Shown here in pieces: positions 1-12,800 of a stretch of 64,000 bases of DNA (position 1 is the stretch's first letter; the number at the start of each line of letters is the position of its first letter). A model generated the notes under the pieces. The model made no database searches, had not been told where the DNA came from, and saw nothing but the letters and a program-made list of their open reading frames with translations. Both the position numbers and the translations under genes were made by a program. Origin of the DNA: Nymphaea colorata (taxonomy: Eukaryota; Streptophyta; Magnoliopsida; Nymphaeales; Nymphaeaceae); contig NC_045138.2 of assembly GCF_008831285.2 (NCBI RefSeq), forward strand, positions 27,623,934 through 27,687,933, given 5' to 3'.

Positions 1-27
1 GAACCTCTTGTTGGGGATCATGTGTGT

Positions 28-50
28 ACACACACACACACACACACACA
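28..50. repeat. (AC)n microsatellite
   Basis: About eleven AC units in a row, preceded by a short TG run. Confidence 0.9.
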
Positions 51-214
51 ATTCTTATACATGGGTACATCCATATATCTACTTGCACATATGTGTATAG
101 CTAGTATATGTGTACGTAAGATAGTATAAATTGTATATAGGTTGTATTTTATTTTCTGTTACTTGTACTTAATGTTTTATGGTGCTTTTTTCTGGTCAAT
201 TTTAACATTTTACT

Positions 215-600
215 AGACTGAGCTAGTCGTCTACAACCAAATGATAGCAATCTAGTCATTGAAGGTAGCCTAATGGGTAGCTCTGTTGTGTTTTGAGCTA
301 TATATGTTGGGGTTCAAATTGTACCTTTTTATGCATATGTGTGGTGTGCCTTGTGCACTTGTGGGTTTTTTTTTTTTTAACCCTTCTTTGATTGTGCCAT
401 CAAACACTGTTATTGTGATTTTTGCAAGGATACCAAGTTTTTTTTTTCTTTTGATTCAGCTGAAGATGCTTACAACTGTATCAGGTTTAACCTTTAACCA
501 GGTTGAGCTAGCTGTCTAGCCATTGAGCTAGTTCAGTGGCCAACTTGTGTCTTGAGCTGTATTTATCAAGGCGTTCAACAACAACCTGCCTGGCCCTGCC
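215..600 (+). repeat. Two diverged copies of a possible tRNA-derived SINE
   Basis: Two related blocks share the start 'gagctagycgtctacaacc / gagctagctgtctagcc'. The second contains tagttcagtgg, a good match to a pol III A-box. The first contains ggggttcaaat, resembling a B-box. Neither copy has both boxes intact and no target-site duplication was seen, so the SINE label is tentative. Confidence 0.3.
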
Positions 601-1367
601 CCCACCCCCATCACCCCCTAACACCTTGCCTATGCTTTTCGACACATTGACCTTCAATAAACATTATGTTTTTTTATCTGTTTATGTTGTATTCACTCGT
701 CAGTATTTTTCTTACCTTTGTCAGTTTGATGGTGCCTTTGTGTTCATACTGTTATTATGATTGTTGGCCAAATATTTGCTAAATAATTAAGTTATTTTTT
801 GCTTTATTCTTGTGAAGATAAAAGGCATTTGCACCTGCATTATGTAGTTCTGGTCCGTCTTGCTGGCGCTAAAACTAAATCCATCATACATGGTATGAGA
901 TAGTTGTTGACCTTATGCAATAAAGTAGAACCAAGCATAGACAGAAATATGGGGGTTGATTTTATCTTCTTTTTTGAGTTACACATTCTCATGTGTTGGG
1001 GTCTCCTGTTGAAGACAAAGTTGCAGTTCCTTGCGTCTGTGCTTAAATTCTTGCCTGGCCATGTGAAAAACTGATCTCCAGGTTGTACTAGTTCTTAATA
1101 GATGTGCCTAGGTCATGGGTGATTTTTCTTAATGCATCAATCTCTTTCCTTTATGATTTGCAATAAAATGCTCAATGACATTCTTCCAGACTGAACTCAA
1201 TGCAATTGCTTACCACCATTCCATTGGACAATGGGGCAACCTGTAATCTTATTCCTGCTGTCTGCTGAACATTGCATTTGTGAAGTTCCCTTTGTTGTTT
1301 AGGTTTAGATATCGCCTCCTGCATGAGTGCAACTATTAGTGAACCAATCGAGTTTTTGTGTCTGCAG

Positions 1368-1911
1368 ATGGCAATATTATCTCGATTACACCCTTGCAAG
1401 GATTGTGCAGATCATTTCAAGGAAGTTCTCAAGTAATTCATCTTATCATAAATTAATCTTTCTGTAGATGGTCATATAGTTATATCTATACTCAAACTGT
1501 TTTATTTGTACATGGAAGTTAAATGTGCTATCTTGGGTCCATGGTGTCCAAGAATTGACAAAAACATACTTTCTGTTTCGTGCTTTCTGTTCATCAGGGC
1601 AAATCCTGTGCAGGCTGGTTCACAAGCTGAACTCTCACTGTGGTTGTGTCATGTACACAATGTCGTTAACAGAAGGTAAAGGTGGTAACAAGCTGAAATC
1701 CACTAGGCCTGTTACACAGCCGCTAGTTTTTGTCATTCATAATTATGCTTGGACGTTTATTTGGTTAACCTGGTTCTATTTCATACTTGTCTCCATTTAC
1801 AGCATTGGGAAGCCCGTCTTTCCATGCAACCGGTTAGAAGCAAGGTGGGGAAAGCTGGAATGCGAGGACCGTCTATGTGATGTGCAGGTCTTAACTCCAA
1901 ACCTTAAGTGA
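1368..1911 (+). CDS. ERV1: FAD-linked sulfhydryl oxidase ERV1, 3' part (3 exons)
   Basis: Erv1/ALR enzymes reoxidise Mia40 in the mitochondrial intermembrane space and pass electrons from new disulfides through FAD to cytochrome c or oxygen. Three exons are visible: 1368-1432, 1598-1675 and 1803-1911, all with GT-AG borders. They encode the last 83 residues up to a TGA. The segment holds the catalytic CxxC (HPCKDCADHF), the FAD-contacting WLCHVHNVVN helix, and the C-terminal FPCNRLEARWGKLEC region. It ends in a CX4C pair (C-EDRL-C), the shuttle-like arrangement known from plant Erv1, where plants differ from yeast. The N-terminal half is outside the window or hidden upstream, so the start is not known. 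The next gene on this strand is 12 kb away. The identification is secure because the motif order and spacing match plant Erv1. Confidence 0.93.
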
Positions 1912-4490
1912 CCGTCGGTTTGTTTGGAGTCAACTTTGGACACGACTGCATGTATGTCTGATCTAGGAGTCCTTAATTTGTTGCTCGTTCCTTTTTGTGG
2001 TATTGTAGCTGAATATAAACTTCATTATGCATCAGATATATGTTAACTTCATTACCATGACCAATCATTGTACATTAATCATGCAGTCACATTGTAGTCA
2101 ATTAAATACATTCTTTTTGCAAGAAGTGAAAGGTTATGATGTGCAAGGCTTGGATCATGTCCGCCTTGAGAACTAACTGCAGGTCTTCTCTTCCTGTGGG
2201 AACTATTGCTTTTCTGGACTAGTTATGAGGCAGCGCAGAAGGTGCATGCTTGCCATGTTCTGCTCTTGCTGCTCACATCTTGAGTAAAATTCTAGGGTGT
2301 CCTTTTAGAGTCCACCACCCCCCACCCCCCACCCAAATCCCTTCTTTTACTGTTTGGACTTTATGTCATAGGGCACACACGCGGGCTGTTGAGCTTACCC
2401 TAGACCTGTGGATAATTAACTGCCTCAGTTTTCGTGCGGTTACCTTCGATGGAAGTTGTTGAAAGGACTTTACCTTTTCTGTATCACCTAACGCTTGCTA
2501 ACTCTTGAAAGTTTTACTTTCAACCTTGTTTGTTTGAACAATCGAGCTGTTTTTAGGTGTCTTATCATTGTTGTAGCTGCCAAAGGAAACTAAGTTACTG
2601 TCATGTGGTTCGGTTCTATGGACATCAGTCTTTTTGAGTAAGTCGAAGCTGTAAGTGTCCAATCTGGAGTCAGAAAGTTGTTGGCCACTGTTCTCAAGAG
2701 ATTTGATGGTTGGATTTTCCTTAAAAATTTCCTACTCGTTCATGAACGCAAAAGCTGCTCATGGGGGGGTGTTTTTATTTATTTTCTTGAAAAATGCGAA
2801 CGTTAATTATATGGCCATGGACCAGAAGCAAATTAACCAAATTATTCTTCATCAAGTATATCATTTGATGCTCTACCCAGTTCAGTGCTATTAAATGTGG
2901 GGGAACTTTTTAGATTCCACATAAGATCCATCAGAAAGAAAATAGAGAAGGAAGGAAAAGGAGGTCCACATGACTGTACAGGCAGAGAAATATCTTCAAA
3001 GTCGTGTGGATGTTGGATTGCTTAAAATATTAGGGTGGGGCCATCATATTATAGCTAATGAAGGAGGGCCATTATAGGGACGTCGGCAGCAGGCAGGAGG
3101 TGTAACTCAAACATTATTAAAAAATTCAAGAATTCTTGATTCTTGGTGTAGACTATATTTCCATATTTCATTCCAATTACCAAATTTCAGTAAATATCAA
3201 TTCCATGCCTATTCTTTTGCAAAAATTGTCAAATAAGCACCTTTTAGCGATAACAATCCCTTGGTTTTCTCTTTATCATTTCCGAGGACAGCAAATCCTT
3301 GTACGTTTTGCTGCCTAAGCTGCGTTTAGTGAAACTTCATGTCGTATGTCATAAAGAAGAAAACTTCCTTGAGTTTTTCTCCCCTTTTGTCCTCGATTTC
3401 ATTATCCCGACCACTTGTATCAGGAATTTTTAAAAAGAGAGTTCCATTACAGAAGGTCATTTTTATGATTATGTGATAATATAAACATCGACAGCAGACA
3501 CCGTTTTAATGGAGTGAACATTACTAAGAAAACAAAACCCATGCACATACTGTAAGGTTGTTATTGTGGGTAGGCCCTGCCTAGTTTAGTTCTTATAGTT
3601 CACACTCCTCAAAGCTAATACTATTATGTTAGCAGCTTACTAGAGAGTAAGCAGTACTCCCTATAAGTTGTACTTTCGAGCGAGTCGAGTTTGACTCACG
3701 TCTTAAAGAAGGTCGAGGCTCGCACCCAACATATAAGAATACAAAGTCATGATAACAGCTCCCTCACCATGGGATGCAAAACTTTCGACTTAAAAGGCCA
3801 AGAATTCAATACTTGAGGTGGTTCTCTTTCTGCATAGTCTATCTGGTGTAAAAGAGAAAGAAAACGAAAACTGTATAAATTAGGAGTCCAAAAGGTTGGC
3901 ATCGTGGGTAGGGAAAGGGCTTTTCTTATTAGTCACACATTAGATCCTTCAGAAGAGATAGCTATGGGGCCTTGGAAATATATCTTTTCATATATGTGAG
4001 AAACAAAATGTGATGAAATGAAGGAAATGAATAAACGAGCCACTCATGATTGATGAGCTTCATTTATTTATATGTTGTTTTTGGTGGATTAGACTAAGCT
4101 TTTCTGGACTTGGAAATGTTCATACATGGCAGTATACACTTAATAAAAACAAATATCCTGCCTTATTAAGTGAGTGGGATTTCTATGGCCAAAATTAAGC
4201 GTTGAGGAGAATATGGCCCATATATTGGACATGGTTTTAGGATCCAGTGCGGAGCTTTTTTCACATTTGTGTTCTATATGATTTGGTTAAGGCCTTCAAA
4301 ATTTCTTTTACAATTATTTTAGTCATTAACCTAGTGTCGGTATTGAAAAGCCAAATTACATGTACGTCCCTCTCGGGCCGGGCCTTATTCAATACTGGGG
4401 AATATGGGACCCCATTTCTTTATCTCCCCAACTGCCAAGGTGGACATGGATCCACAACGACACACATCAGGACCAAGTAACTTAGATCCA
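1912..4490. other. Intergenic: ERV1 3' flank and unannotated AT-rich DNA
   Basis: The first roughly 200 bases probably include the ERV1 3' untranslated region. The rest is AT-rich with short, unconvincing open frames on both strands. A C-rich run sits at about 2310-2335. I see no recognisable exon or RNA gene. Confidence 0.5.
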
Positions 4491-4659
4491 GTTATTACCA
4501 TCAACAGATGTGGACCGGATAAATGCAGATCCAAGTTGGGGTAGCCTGAGAACCGATACTCGCGCGTGTTGATGTTTGGATTATAGTAAGACTCATATTT
4601 GGATTTAGATCTGGATCGCTAATCGGGCCAAGGGCATTCCTGGATGACCATTTTCGTCC

Positions 4660-4925
4660 ACGAAGGCAAAGCTGCAAACGTTCGGTGGGGGCCACGCGAG
4701 AACCTCACGTATCTCACATGCGAATAAAATGTCCTCAACGGGACCCACGCGATGCGAACGGGGTGATGAGATCGGACGGTGGCGATTGCTCAGCTGCGGG
4801 GTCAAGGTGGGTCCCATTCCGCCACGTGGCAAGAAAAAGAGGATGTCAGCTTCAGAGCGGCCACGTGTGCTCGAGCCCCTCCACGTCCACCGACGGCTTA
4901 ACTCCCCACCTCTTTGCAAGTCTTA
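4660..4925. promoter_or_regulatory. GC-rich island with G-box/ABRE-like ACGT motifs, no gene attached
   Basis: About 260 bases are clearly richer in GC than their surroundings. They contain gccacgtggc (4821-4830), cacgtg (4862-4867) and further acgt cores at about 4707 and 4881. Such clusters are typical of plant promoters bound by bZIP or bHLH factors. No convincing coding exon follows on either side, so this may be the remnant of a promoter, a distal element or chance. Confidence 0.3.
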
Positions 4926-7430
4926 ACTCGGGTTTGAGGTTAGAGAGAGAATAAATTGTGAAGTGACGAAAATGCCCATGAAATGTATGATGGCTGCTAA
5001 GTAATCGAGATAAATTTGAGACAGAATGAACACTATGCACTAGTGCTACACTTTAGAAAGATGGTGGCTCAGTCCTCATATAGACCCATCGAAACTCATA
5101 CTTCTCTTGAACATGTATGCATTAGGATTGTTTGTTTAAAGATTAAAGCACATCTATTAAATAATTAGTGTTTTATGAATATGCTTCGATCTTTGGGAGG
5201 GGTATGCAGGGCATTGTTGTTAGTATTCTTGTTGCCAAATGTTTTCGTATAGGTTGTTTGACAAATGAAACACTTTTTGAATGTTTTATGAATCTGCTTC
5301 ACACATTGAGTTAGATTCATGGATACTTAGTTATAGTGTTTCATGAAATTGCTCCAAACTTTTGATAGATTCATACCCTTCAGTAATCATCTCGACTATT
5401 GATTTAGTTTACATGGACACTTTGGAGGAAAAAAAAGAGAAAAATAAGATGAGACATCTCGATTGTTTAATATATCAATTTTCAACTTTTTTTTTTCTTT
5501 CAATTATCAATATAGAAAGAAATTAAAAACCAAGTTTATTCCTAATGGGTTTAGTACCCAAAGGGTCATTAGACCATAATAACAATATGCATTAAAGATT
5601 AGGACACATTCATGAATAATATATTTCATGGGCATGTTTTTTTCTATTACCAAACAGCTCTTAAGAGTATTGCATCTAAGAGGGAGAAGTGTAGTGTGTA
5701 TTGCATGTTTGTTGCTACTTGATTGAAGATCATTGCACTTGTTACTTTTACTTTCTTCCTTTACCATGTAATTGGCACATGCAGCAGCGAAGTTCTTAGC
5801 TTTCATGCATATCATGATCGAAACCATGGACGCAAGTTACTTCAAATGCATGTAAAATATCAAATTAAATATGCCTTATTCAATGCATGCTATTGACTAG
5901 ATAACTAATATAAAAGCAAGCATGTGTTTTGATTTTTTTTTTTTTTTTTAAAGAAGACTAGCCATAGTGTAGAAGCCACATATTTCTCTCTATATATAAA
6001 AATGGTATAAAATCCACCAGGATTAAGAGTGCTGATGTCAATGATGATAAATAAGAGAATACTAAAGATTTAAGATGCATAATTTCTCCATTTTGACATT
6101 TGTAGTCATTGTCGTAGCATCTTATTTTGTTGCGGCAGATTGTATAGACCTGTATTAAATCAAGAACCAGAGGTATTGGTAAAAGGGCTGAACGGTCCAC
6201 GGTGGAAATAGTAATTACTATGGCTTTGTAAGTTGCAGCAATCATTCCTTTTCAAACTCCCGTTTAGGCGAAGGAGTAATTTCACCAAGAAGAATTTTCA
6301 CTGTTTGGATAATCCGCAATTCTCATCTGGTGAAGAAAAAAGAGAGGACACACAAAGACTAAAAAAGTAGATAAAAAGTCTAGAGAGAGAGAGAGAGTAC
6401 ATTCAAAAGGTCTAAGAAATGATCAAGATGTGACAACATTTGCTTAATAATTAGGCTAAAGAGATCTAAGTTCAACATCATTGACATAGCACAAAAAAGA
6501 AAGAGAATAGAACTCGAGGCAGGTAAATGTGATCAAGTTTTCTAGAGAAGCAGTACACATTCACAAAAAAAAAAGATAAAGGAATTCTCGAGATCTGTGA
6601 TACCATTTGCTCATCGATTAGGTTGAAGGAGAAGAGATAGATTCTCGATTTCATAGGGTGGTATTCATTCCCCTAACTAATGTTAACATTTAGAATATTA
6701 TTATGTCCACCTAATGTAGATGAAGTGTATGGGATGCCACCAATTACCTACCAACTTGGAGTTTGCTGTCTAACAAGTCATCTCACTTTTAAATTTAGAA
6801 CTCAAAAAGAACAAGATGGGTTGTTGTTCTTGAATATGAAAGTGCATCTATATTCTATACAAAAGGTCTTCTTTGTAGCTGTTAGTTAAGTTGTTATCAT
6901 CTTATTCTATTTAAAATGAATCCTTTTGATCGTGGAATATGAAGTTGTTCTAACAGCTCTTCTTGTTCATCCTCAGTCTGGACTGGAATCGAGGTGTCTG
7001 CTATGGAGAAGGTATGCAGACATATAATGGAACTTGTATAATATTAGTGGAGTTTCTTAGCTTGGAATCTTAGTGATACTTGCTTCATGAAGACAATGAT
7101 TAAGGGCTCAGCTTTTGTGACTACGAACATCCATGCACTACACTAATATTATACAAGTTCATATTCAGATTTACACCAATTACCTACGAAATATACACTT
7201 ATATTTGGTAGAGAGACGAAAAAAGAGAAAGGAAAGTTGTGCCCTATAAGTGGATCTTGGATTTGAATTTGGGGTTTTTGCCACTTAAGTGGATCTAACC
7301 AGATTTATATATTTTACCCAAAGGCCGCCGCAGATACTGGACGATAATTCAGATCATATAAGAAACGATCTCATCAAAAAAGGATCTTAAGCAACCCTAT
7401 TAGAACCAAGAGAAACTCACCTTTGACGTT
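4926..7430. other. Intergenic AT-rich DNA
   Basis: Low-complexity, AT-rich sequence. A phrase like 'ttttatgaatctgcttc' recurs three times between 5170 and 5360, suggesting an old tandem or dispersed repeat. A GA run lies near 6383-6398. No gene was recognised. Confidence 0.45.
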
Positions 7431-7435
7431 GAATT

Positions 7436-7815
7436 AGGGATATCAACGGATCGGATTTAAATCAGATATATCTTGAACCATATCTATTTGCCTGGATGTT
7501 CATATATTCGAATACAAAGAAAGAAAAGATATATATAAACCCAAATCTGAAATTGGATTTGACAATCTGAATCTAATTTTTATATTCATGTCTGAGTCTG
7601 AATCCAAATTTTGAACTGAGTCCGGCCGATCTTCAAAATGTATAAGCATTGGATATGGGATATTTATGTATATTTGAATCAGATCAGATGTTATTTTTAA
7701 AATCTAAATCCGATCCGATTTCTTGACCAGATGTTAACTTTTTTTTTCGTATCCAATTTTTTTGGAACGATTCGGCCAGACATCCAGTCCAAATCATATA
7801 TATCGACATCCCTAC
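7436..7815. repeat. Dispersed ~380-bp element, copy 1 (AGGGATRTC ends)
   Basis: The block starts agggatatcaacggatcgg and ends tatatcgacatccct, so its termini are imperfect inverted repeats (AGGGATRTCRA). The interior is rich in 'aatccgaatctgat' and 'ggatatttatgtatatt' phrases. The same order of phrases recurs at 9441-9822 and 26778-27162. It has no coding capacity. The size and ends suggest a non-autonomous DNA element, but no clear target-site duplication is visible. Confidence 0.6.
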
Positions 7816-9440
7816 ATAGCCTTCTTAGCGGCAGTTGGTGGAGCCTGGAGAACCAAACCAAGATCATATATGAATCGGACCCATTTGGAATCGTCGTTAC
7901 GAGTAGGTGCACCTGCCAAGCGATCCACTATACAAAATTCCAACCCAAAACATGGCATTTAGTAGAATTTCCGCATTTGAATGGGTCCTATCTGAAAATT
8001 ACACCAAACGTCACAATAAGTGGTTGTGATAAGATACAAGTCAATCTTCAAGCATTTTTCTGCATAGAAAATAAGAAAAATAGTCGACCCTATTAGTTAG
8101 GGTTATCGGTCCATTCAAGTGTTCTAGAAACAATAGTTTTGCCCAAAGAAAACGTGTTTGCTTCTTCTCTCCGTTGTCCTTCCGCGGTCAAGTTGGTGAA
8201 AGATTGAACAAAGACGACCTTAGCATGTAGAACCTTTAACAACCCCCTAAAGCTCAAGTGACATGAGAACTAGTTTCATACGAACTGCAGTCTGACTTTT
8301 ATTCTTAGTTTTAGTATTCCGGCGTAACGTAGCTGGTCGGGCAGGAGGAGGAGCTGATCGGGTGCCTTTCTTCTCCGATTTCATGGGCGCTGCCCTCAAC
8401 ATTGTGAGTTGGGTTGAGAGAGACGTGGGCGATTGACTGCCCACGCCAGCTCCTAAAATCTTGCATTGTGATTAAGTTGGACTTAGGTTCAGCCCTATGT
8501 GGTGCCCACACCAGACCTAAGTCAGTGCCCTGCAATCATTTATTCTCTTAAGCAAGAGATCAATTAGTGACTTTCTGGCTCTGTCACTGGATGGTTGCCC
8601 CCTTTCTCTCTCATTGACATGTTTTTTTACATTGTAAAGTGCAAAAAACATTAACAAAAAACAATTTATTGCTAAAAACTCATACCATCTTTCCATTATT
8701 AACCACTAATTTCAGAATTTTATATGAGAAAAGAGCATTAATGATCCTGCAAGTGAAGTAATTTAGTTAAGCATGCTCAAGCTAAAACAAGGCTAAGAGT
8801 TGGATACCCATGTCAACTCAAGTCCCTTTGGGCATGGAAAAAGTAAGTTTGTTTGCTTCTAGTGCCGACAAATGTCCGTCACGTCCATAAGATTACTGGA
8901 ATCAATAATCTTAGATTAATCTTAATTATGGGCCAATTGGTGTTGTTTAATCTTGGGCACACTACTTTTTTTGTGGGTCCTTGAACCATCTTTTTCAATA
9001 TCAACATCTCTCAACAGGGAGTAAGACATGAGTTTGCTGTGAGGCTGCTTTCAAGAGAGTGCCCTCCTGCTAGGGCTGTAGTAGAAGTCAAGCATCATGG
9101 TTTAAAGTTGTGATTTAGGTTAGAATTGACAAAGATCTCTTGTACCATTGCTTATTAATCACGATTAATTAATCTTCGATTGCGATCTCATTAAGCGCTT
9201 TGGTCCTTGGAGGGTTCCTTTCTCATGAAAAATGAATGAAGGCTGAGTAGTTGTTGTCACCCACATGGCCGGTTGTTGTGAGCTCATCCCCATCTATGTC
9301 GCTTAGTAGTCCTGTTTGGGAAAGCACCATGCTCTGGATATTCTTTCGTGGATCCAAATCTGCAATCAAAGGAGGTGTGGCATTTAGGTGCCGACGGATC
9401 ATGATTACCAATCTGCATCTGAATGCATATGGCCGCATCG
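7816..9440. other. Intergenic DNA between two repeat copies
   Basis: The sequence around 8240-8540 is less AT-rich and contains cccacgccag and cccacaccag phrases flanking a segment, possibly part of an old retroelement. No protein motif was recognised on either strand. Confidence 0.4.
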
Positions 9441-9822
9441 AGGGATGTTAACGGATCAGATATATCCTTAATCATATCCGTTTTTTAGGGTACTAACATA
9501 TTCAGATTCGAATTTGAATAAAGAAAAGTTGTATCGGAATCTGAATCCAAACTCCAATTTTACAATCCAAATCTGATTTTTATATTTATATCTGAATTCA
9601 AATCCGAATTTTGAACCAGATTTTGCCAATTTAGATGTGTGATATTTATCTAAAAGTTAATCTGGTCTATATATGTATTCGAATCCAGTTGGATAATTAT
9701 GTATATTCGAATCCGATCGGATGCCATTTGTTAAATCTGAGTCCGATTCAATTTCTTAATTGGATATTATTTTTTTTTTTCCATATCCAACTTTTTCTGA
9801 ACCGGATATATTGGCATCCCTA
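9441..9822. repeat. Dispersed ~380-bp element, copy 2
   Basis: Same family as the block at 7436-7815. It starts agggatgttaacggatcag, ends atattggcatccct, and shows the same internal order of 'aatccgaattttgaacc', 'gtatattcgaatccg' and 'catatccaa' phrases. Confidence 0.6.
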
Positions 9823-12800
9823 GCCACATCATGTAAAGAAAATAAGACCCAACGACTGGATCACATACAGATCCGTTTGAAGCTTTGGATACGTCAAAAA
9901 ATCCTACAAGTATTTGAGAAATTTGTAGGTTGTTGGATCTTAAGCTAGTAGGACTTGCAATTCTTTTTAGAAAACCAAATTTTGTAGCTCCCTTGAATTA
10001 GGTGAGATCCAATTAGGTAAGACTTGAAGTAGCTAGGATCTAACCCGAACCCGACTTAGATTACATCCCCAACTACTATGTAGAACTAGTTCATGAGCCT
10101 GAGAACAACGATGTATACACAAGATCACTAAAGATTTTGAAATTTGTTTGCAAGCGGAAACAGATGGCATAAGAATACACGAATTTTTATAATATTCAAT
10201 ACTTTTTTTTTATTTTAATTAAAACTTTCAAAAACATCTCAGATTTCAATATTTTAATTGTTAAGATGTGAAACACCACATGGGAGAATTTGGGATTTGA
10301 GTGTTTAGATCTGTTTAGTATTTCCCTTTCTTAGGGTTTATAACTATTTCATGACTTAAATAGACCTACAATATATCCATCAACTAAAGTGTCACACTTA
10401 CTACAATTTGAAGTATAAAAGAAAAGTACTCAGAATAATAATCACTCTTTAAGGTACTCGCCAAATCAACCTCGCCAAATCAACCAACTATGGTGTAGCT
10501 CTTGAAGCGAGTATGTTTGGCTTTTGTCCTTTACAAAGAAAATACTAAACTTTCTAAATAAATGCAGTTAGGCCGTGTTTGATTATTTGACGTTGCCGTG
10601 GGTGTACTTTAACTATGGTGTACTTGCACCTTAAAATCGAGTGACAAAAATAAACCTTTCTCTCTCTAGTTTTCTTCACTTTATTTTTATTTTAAGACTA
10701 CAAACTTGTACGGCAACGAATAGTATTTCCATATAGTTTTAATTGTTGAAAAGCTATCTAGCTTCTTCCAAGTTAATAGAAAAGATCAAAGAGTTTCTCT
10801 TCACATTTATTATTAAGCACCATGTTGCTAAGAAAAGAAATATAAAGTAGTAAATTTTTTTCATATGAGAGAGAGAGAGAGATCATTGCCTTTTAGTTAC
10901 TCTGGATTTGAAATCCATGATTTAAGAGGGAGAGTCTGATCTTAAATTAAAGATTCTCAAATTCTGAGTTCTCTGATCTTAAATGAATGGTTCTCAAATC
11001 CTGTAGATCTCAAATTCCATACTATCAAACGCCTTTAAAGAGATCCATAGGATATTCCACTTGAATAGTCAATCACAACTTTTTCTATTTAAAAAATAAA
11101 TAAATAAATAAATAGATTGTGATGTTTGACAAAAGCTGGACCTCACTTAATTGGGAGACAGCGAAAGGTTGCACGAAAGTTCATGAATGTCCTTTTAATC
11201 TCAGTCTTAAGCCAACAACGTGATTCGTATTGTTGGTTTGACAAAAGTTGATCATTGGTTCATTTTCCTTTAATACAGACCTGTTCTTCTAGCAATTACT
11301 TGTGTATGAAATTGTTAATTTTGGACTTCGAAAATTCAAAACTCTACTTTAATCAAATCAACTACCTGGATCTCATTTATGTTCTGCAGCGAGGAACAAA
11401 AATCTTGATCTTTATTACTTTCAAGTTTATGTTACTCTTCATTAAACATTCATTCTTAACAACTTCTGATCTTTAAATTTACCTGTATTTACTAAATAAT
11501 CACCTATACTTGTAAATTTAATGCATAGAGAGAGAGAGAGAGAAAAGCAAAAACCTTGATGATACCAATAAGTGGGATTTAGTGTTGTTTTTCTTTAAAA
11601 TTAAAGTTCAATGATTTAAAATTAATGAAATTTGATTGGCACATAAACCTTTTAAATGTTATTGGATTCCAACATGGGATGTTGGGGCACTGGACGGAAT
11701 TTCTGAGTAGCGACGTACAAATGAAAGGCTAAATCATAGGCCATTGGCTTTGAAGGGGGGCGAGGGCCGAGGCCTCATCATTCATGGAGTGCCTCACACA
11801 ATTATGGCCGAGCATGGGCTATGTCACTCCGTCCTTCCCTCCCCTCTTTCAACTGCAGCCAAACAAACAACCAGCCGGAGAAAGAGATCTTGTCCAGGAA
11901 CTTTATGGTTCAAGAAAAGGAACGTTTGCTTGATGCGTAGATCTTGATTTTGTTGGCTTTAGATCGTGATTATTGAGAAATGAAGCGCTGAGATCATTGA
12001 AATTTTTAGAGATTATTTGATTTAATTAATTGTCGTGATATATGCTGGGTTACTCCTCTTGAATGCAATAGTAACAGGCGTGACACTTGAATTGAAGGGT
12101 GTTCTATAGTTGTACTCCAACTCCGAAGCAAACCGAAATCTTAAAGGCGTAAAAGTATGTTGTTGGGGTTTTACTCCCGAAAGCAGTTTCTTCTAAATAA
12201 ACATCATAAAATGAAGTCTGTACCATGGGAGCAATTTTTTCGGTATTAATATAATGTACCTAATTATATATAGGGATGCTTAGGTACTTTAGATGTAATA
12301 TGTACCTAATTAAGGGATGCAACACCAATGGCTTAAATGTTAGCATTAAAGGTGTTTGGTCAAAAGAATCAGATGTAAAGCGTGCCATTTAGTGAATACA
12401 AATCACAAACATGTCATTCATAAAAAAACAAGAGCTGTACATTTTCGTAGGGGCCTATACAGAAAATTGGTGTTTTGAATCCAAAGTCTTCGATATAATT
12501 TTTTCGTTGCCCAAGTTAACTGACTGGATTGAATAATAAGGCTCTTTATTATCGTTATCTACGAGTTTACTTTGTTGATTCCAGCTGCTGTTATATGAGA
12601 TAGTGGATTTCCATTAAGATCTGGATCATAGAAGCATTTTCTCGGATCTTGATGCTCTATAGAAGCATTTTATTGGGTTGGGATCTGAAGATTGTTTTAG
12701 ATTCTTGGACTTTAAGGCAGGCTTCCATGCCCAGGAATCAAGGATTCGGGCTTATCCACCTTGTTTTTAGGTAGAGAAACATTTCATCCCATCATCTAGA

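Larger units (their letters stand above)
1..1367 (+). other. Presumed intron of the ERV1 gene (upstream exons not found)
   Basis: This stretch lies upstream of the first ERV1 exon I can recognise and ends in a good acceptor (tctgcag, 1361-1367). I found nothing matching the earlier part of the Erv1 domain (the helix with a W-x-x-L-H motif), so those exons probably lie left of the window. It holds an AC dinucleotide run at 28-50 and two diverged copies of a repeat with tRNA-like promoter boxes at about 215-335 and 495-600. No other coding signal is visible. Confidence 0.6.
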
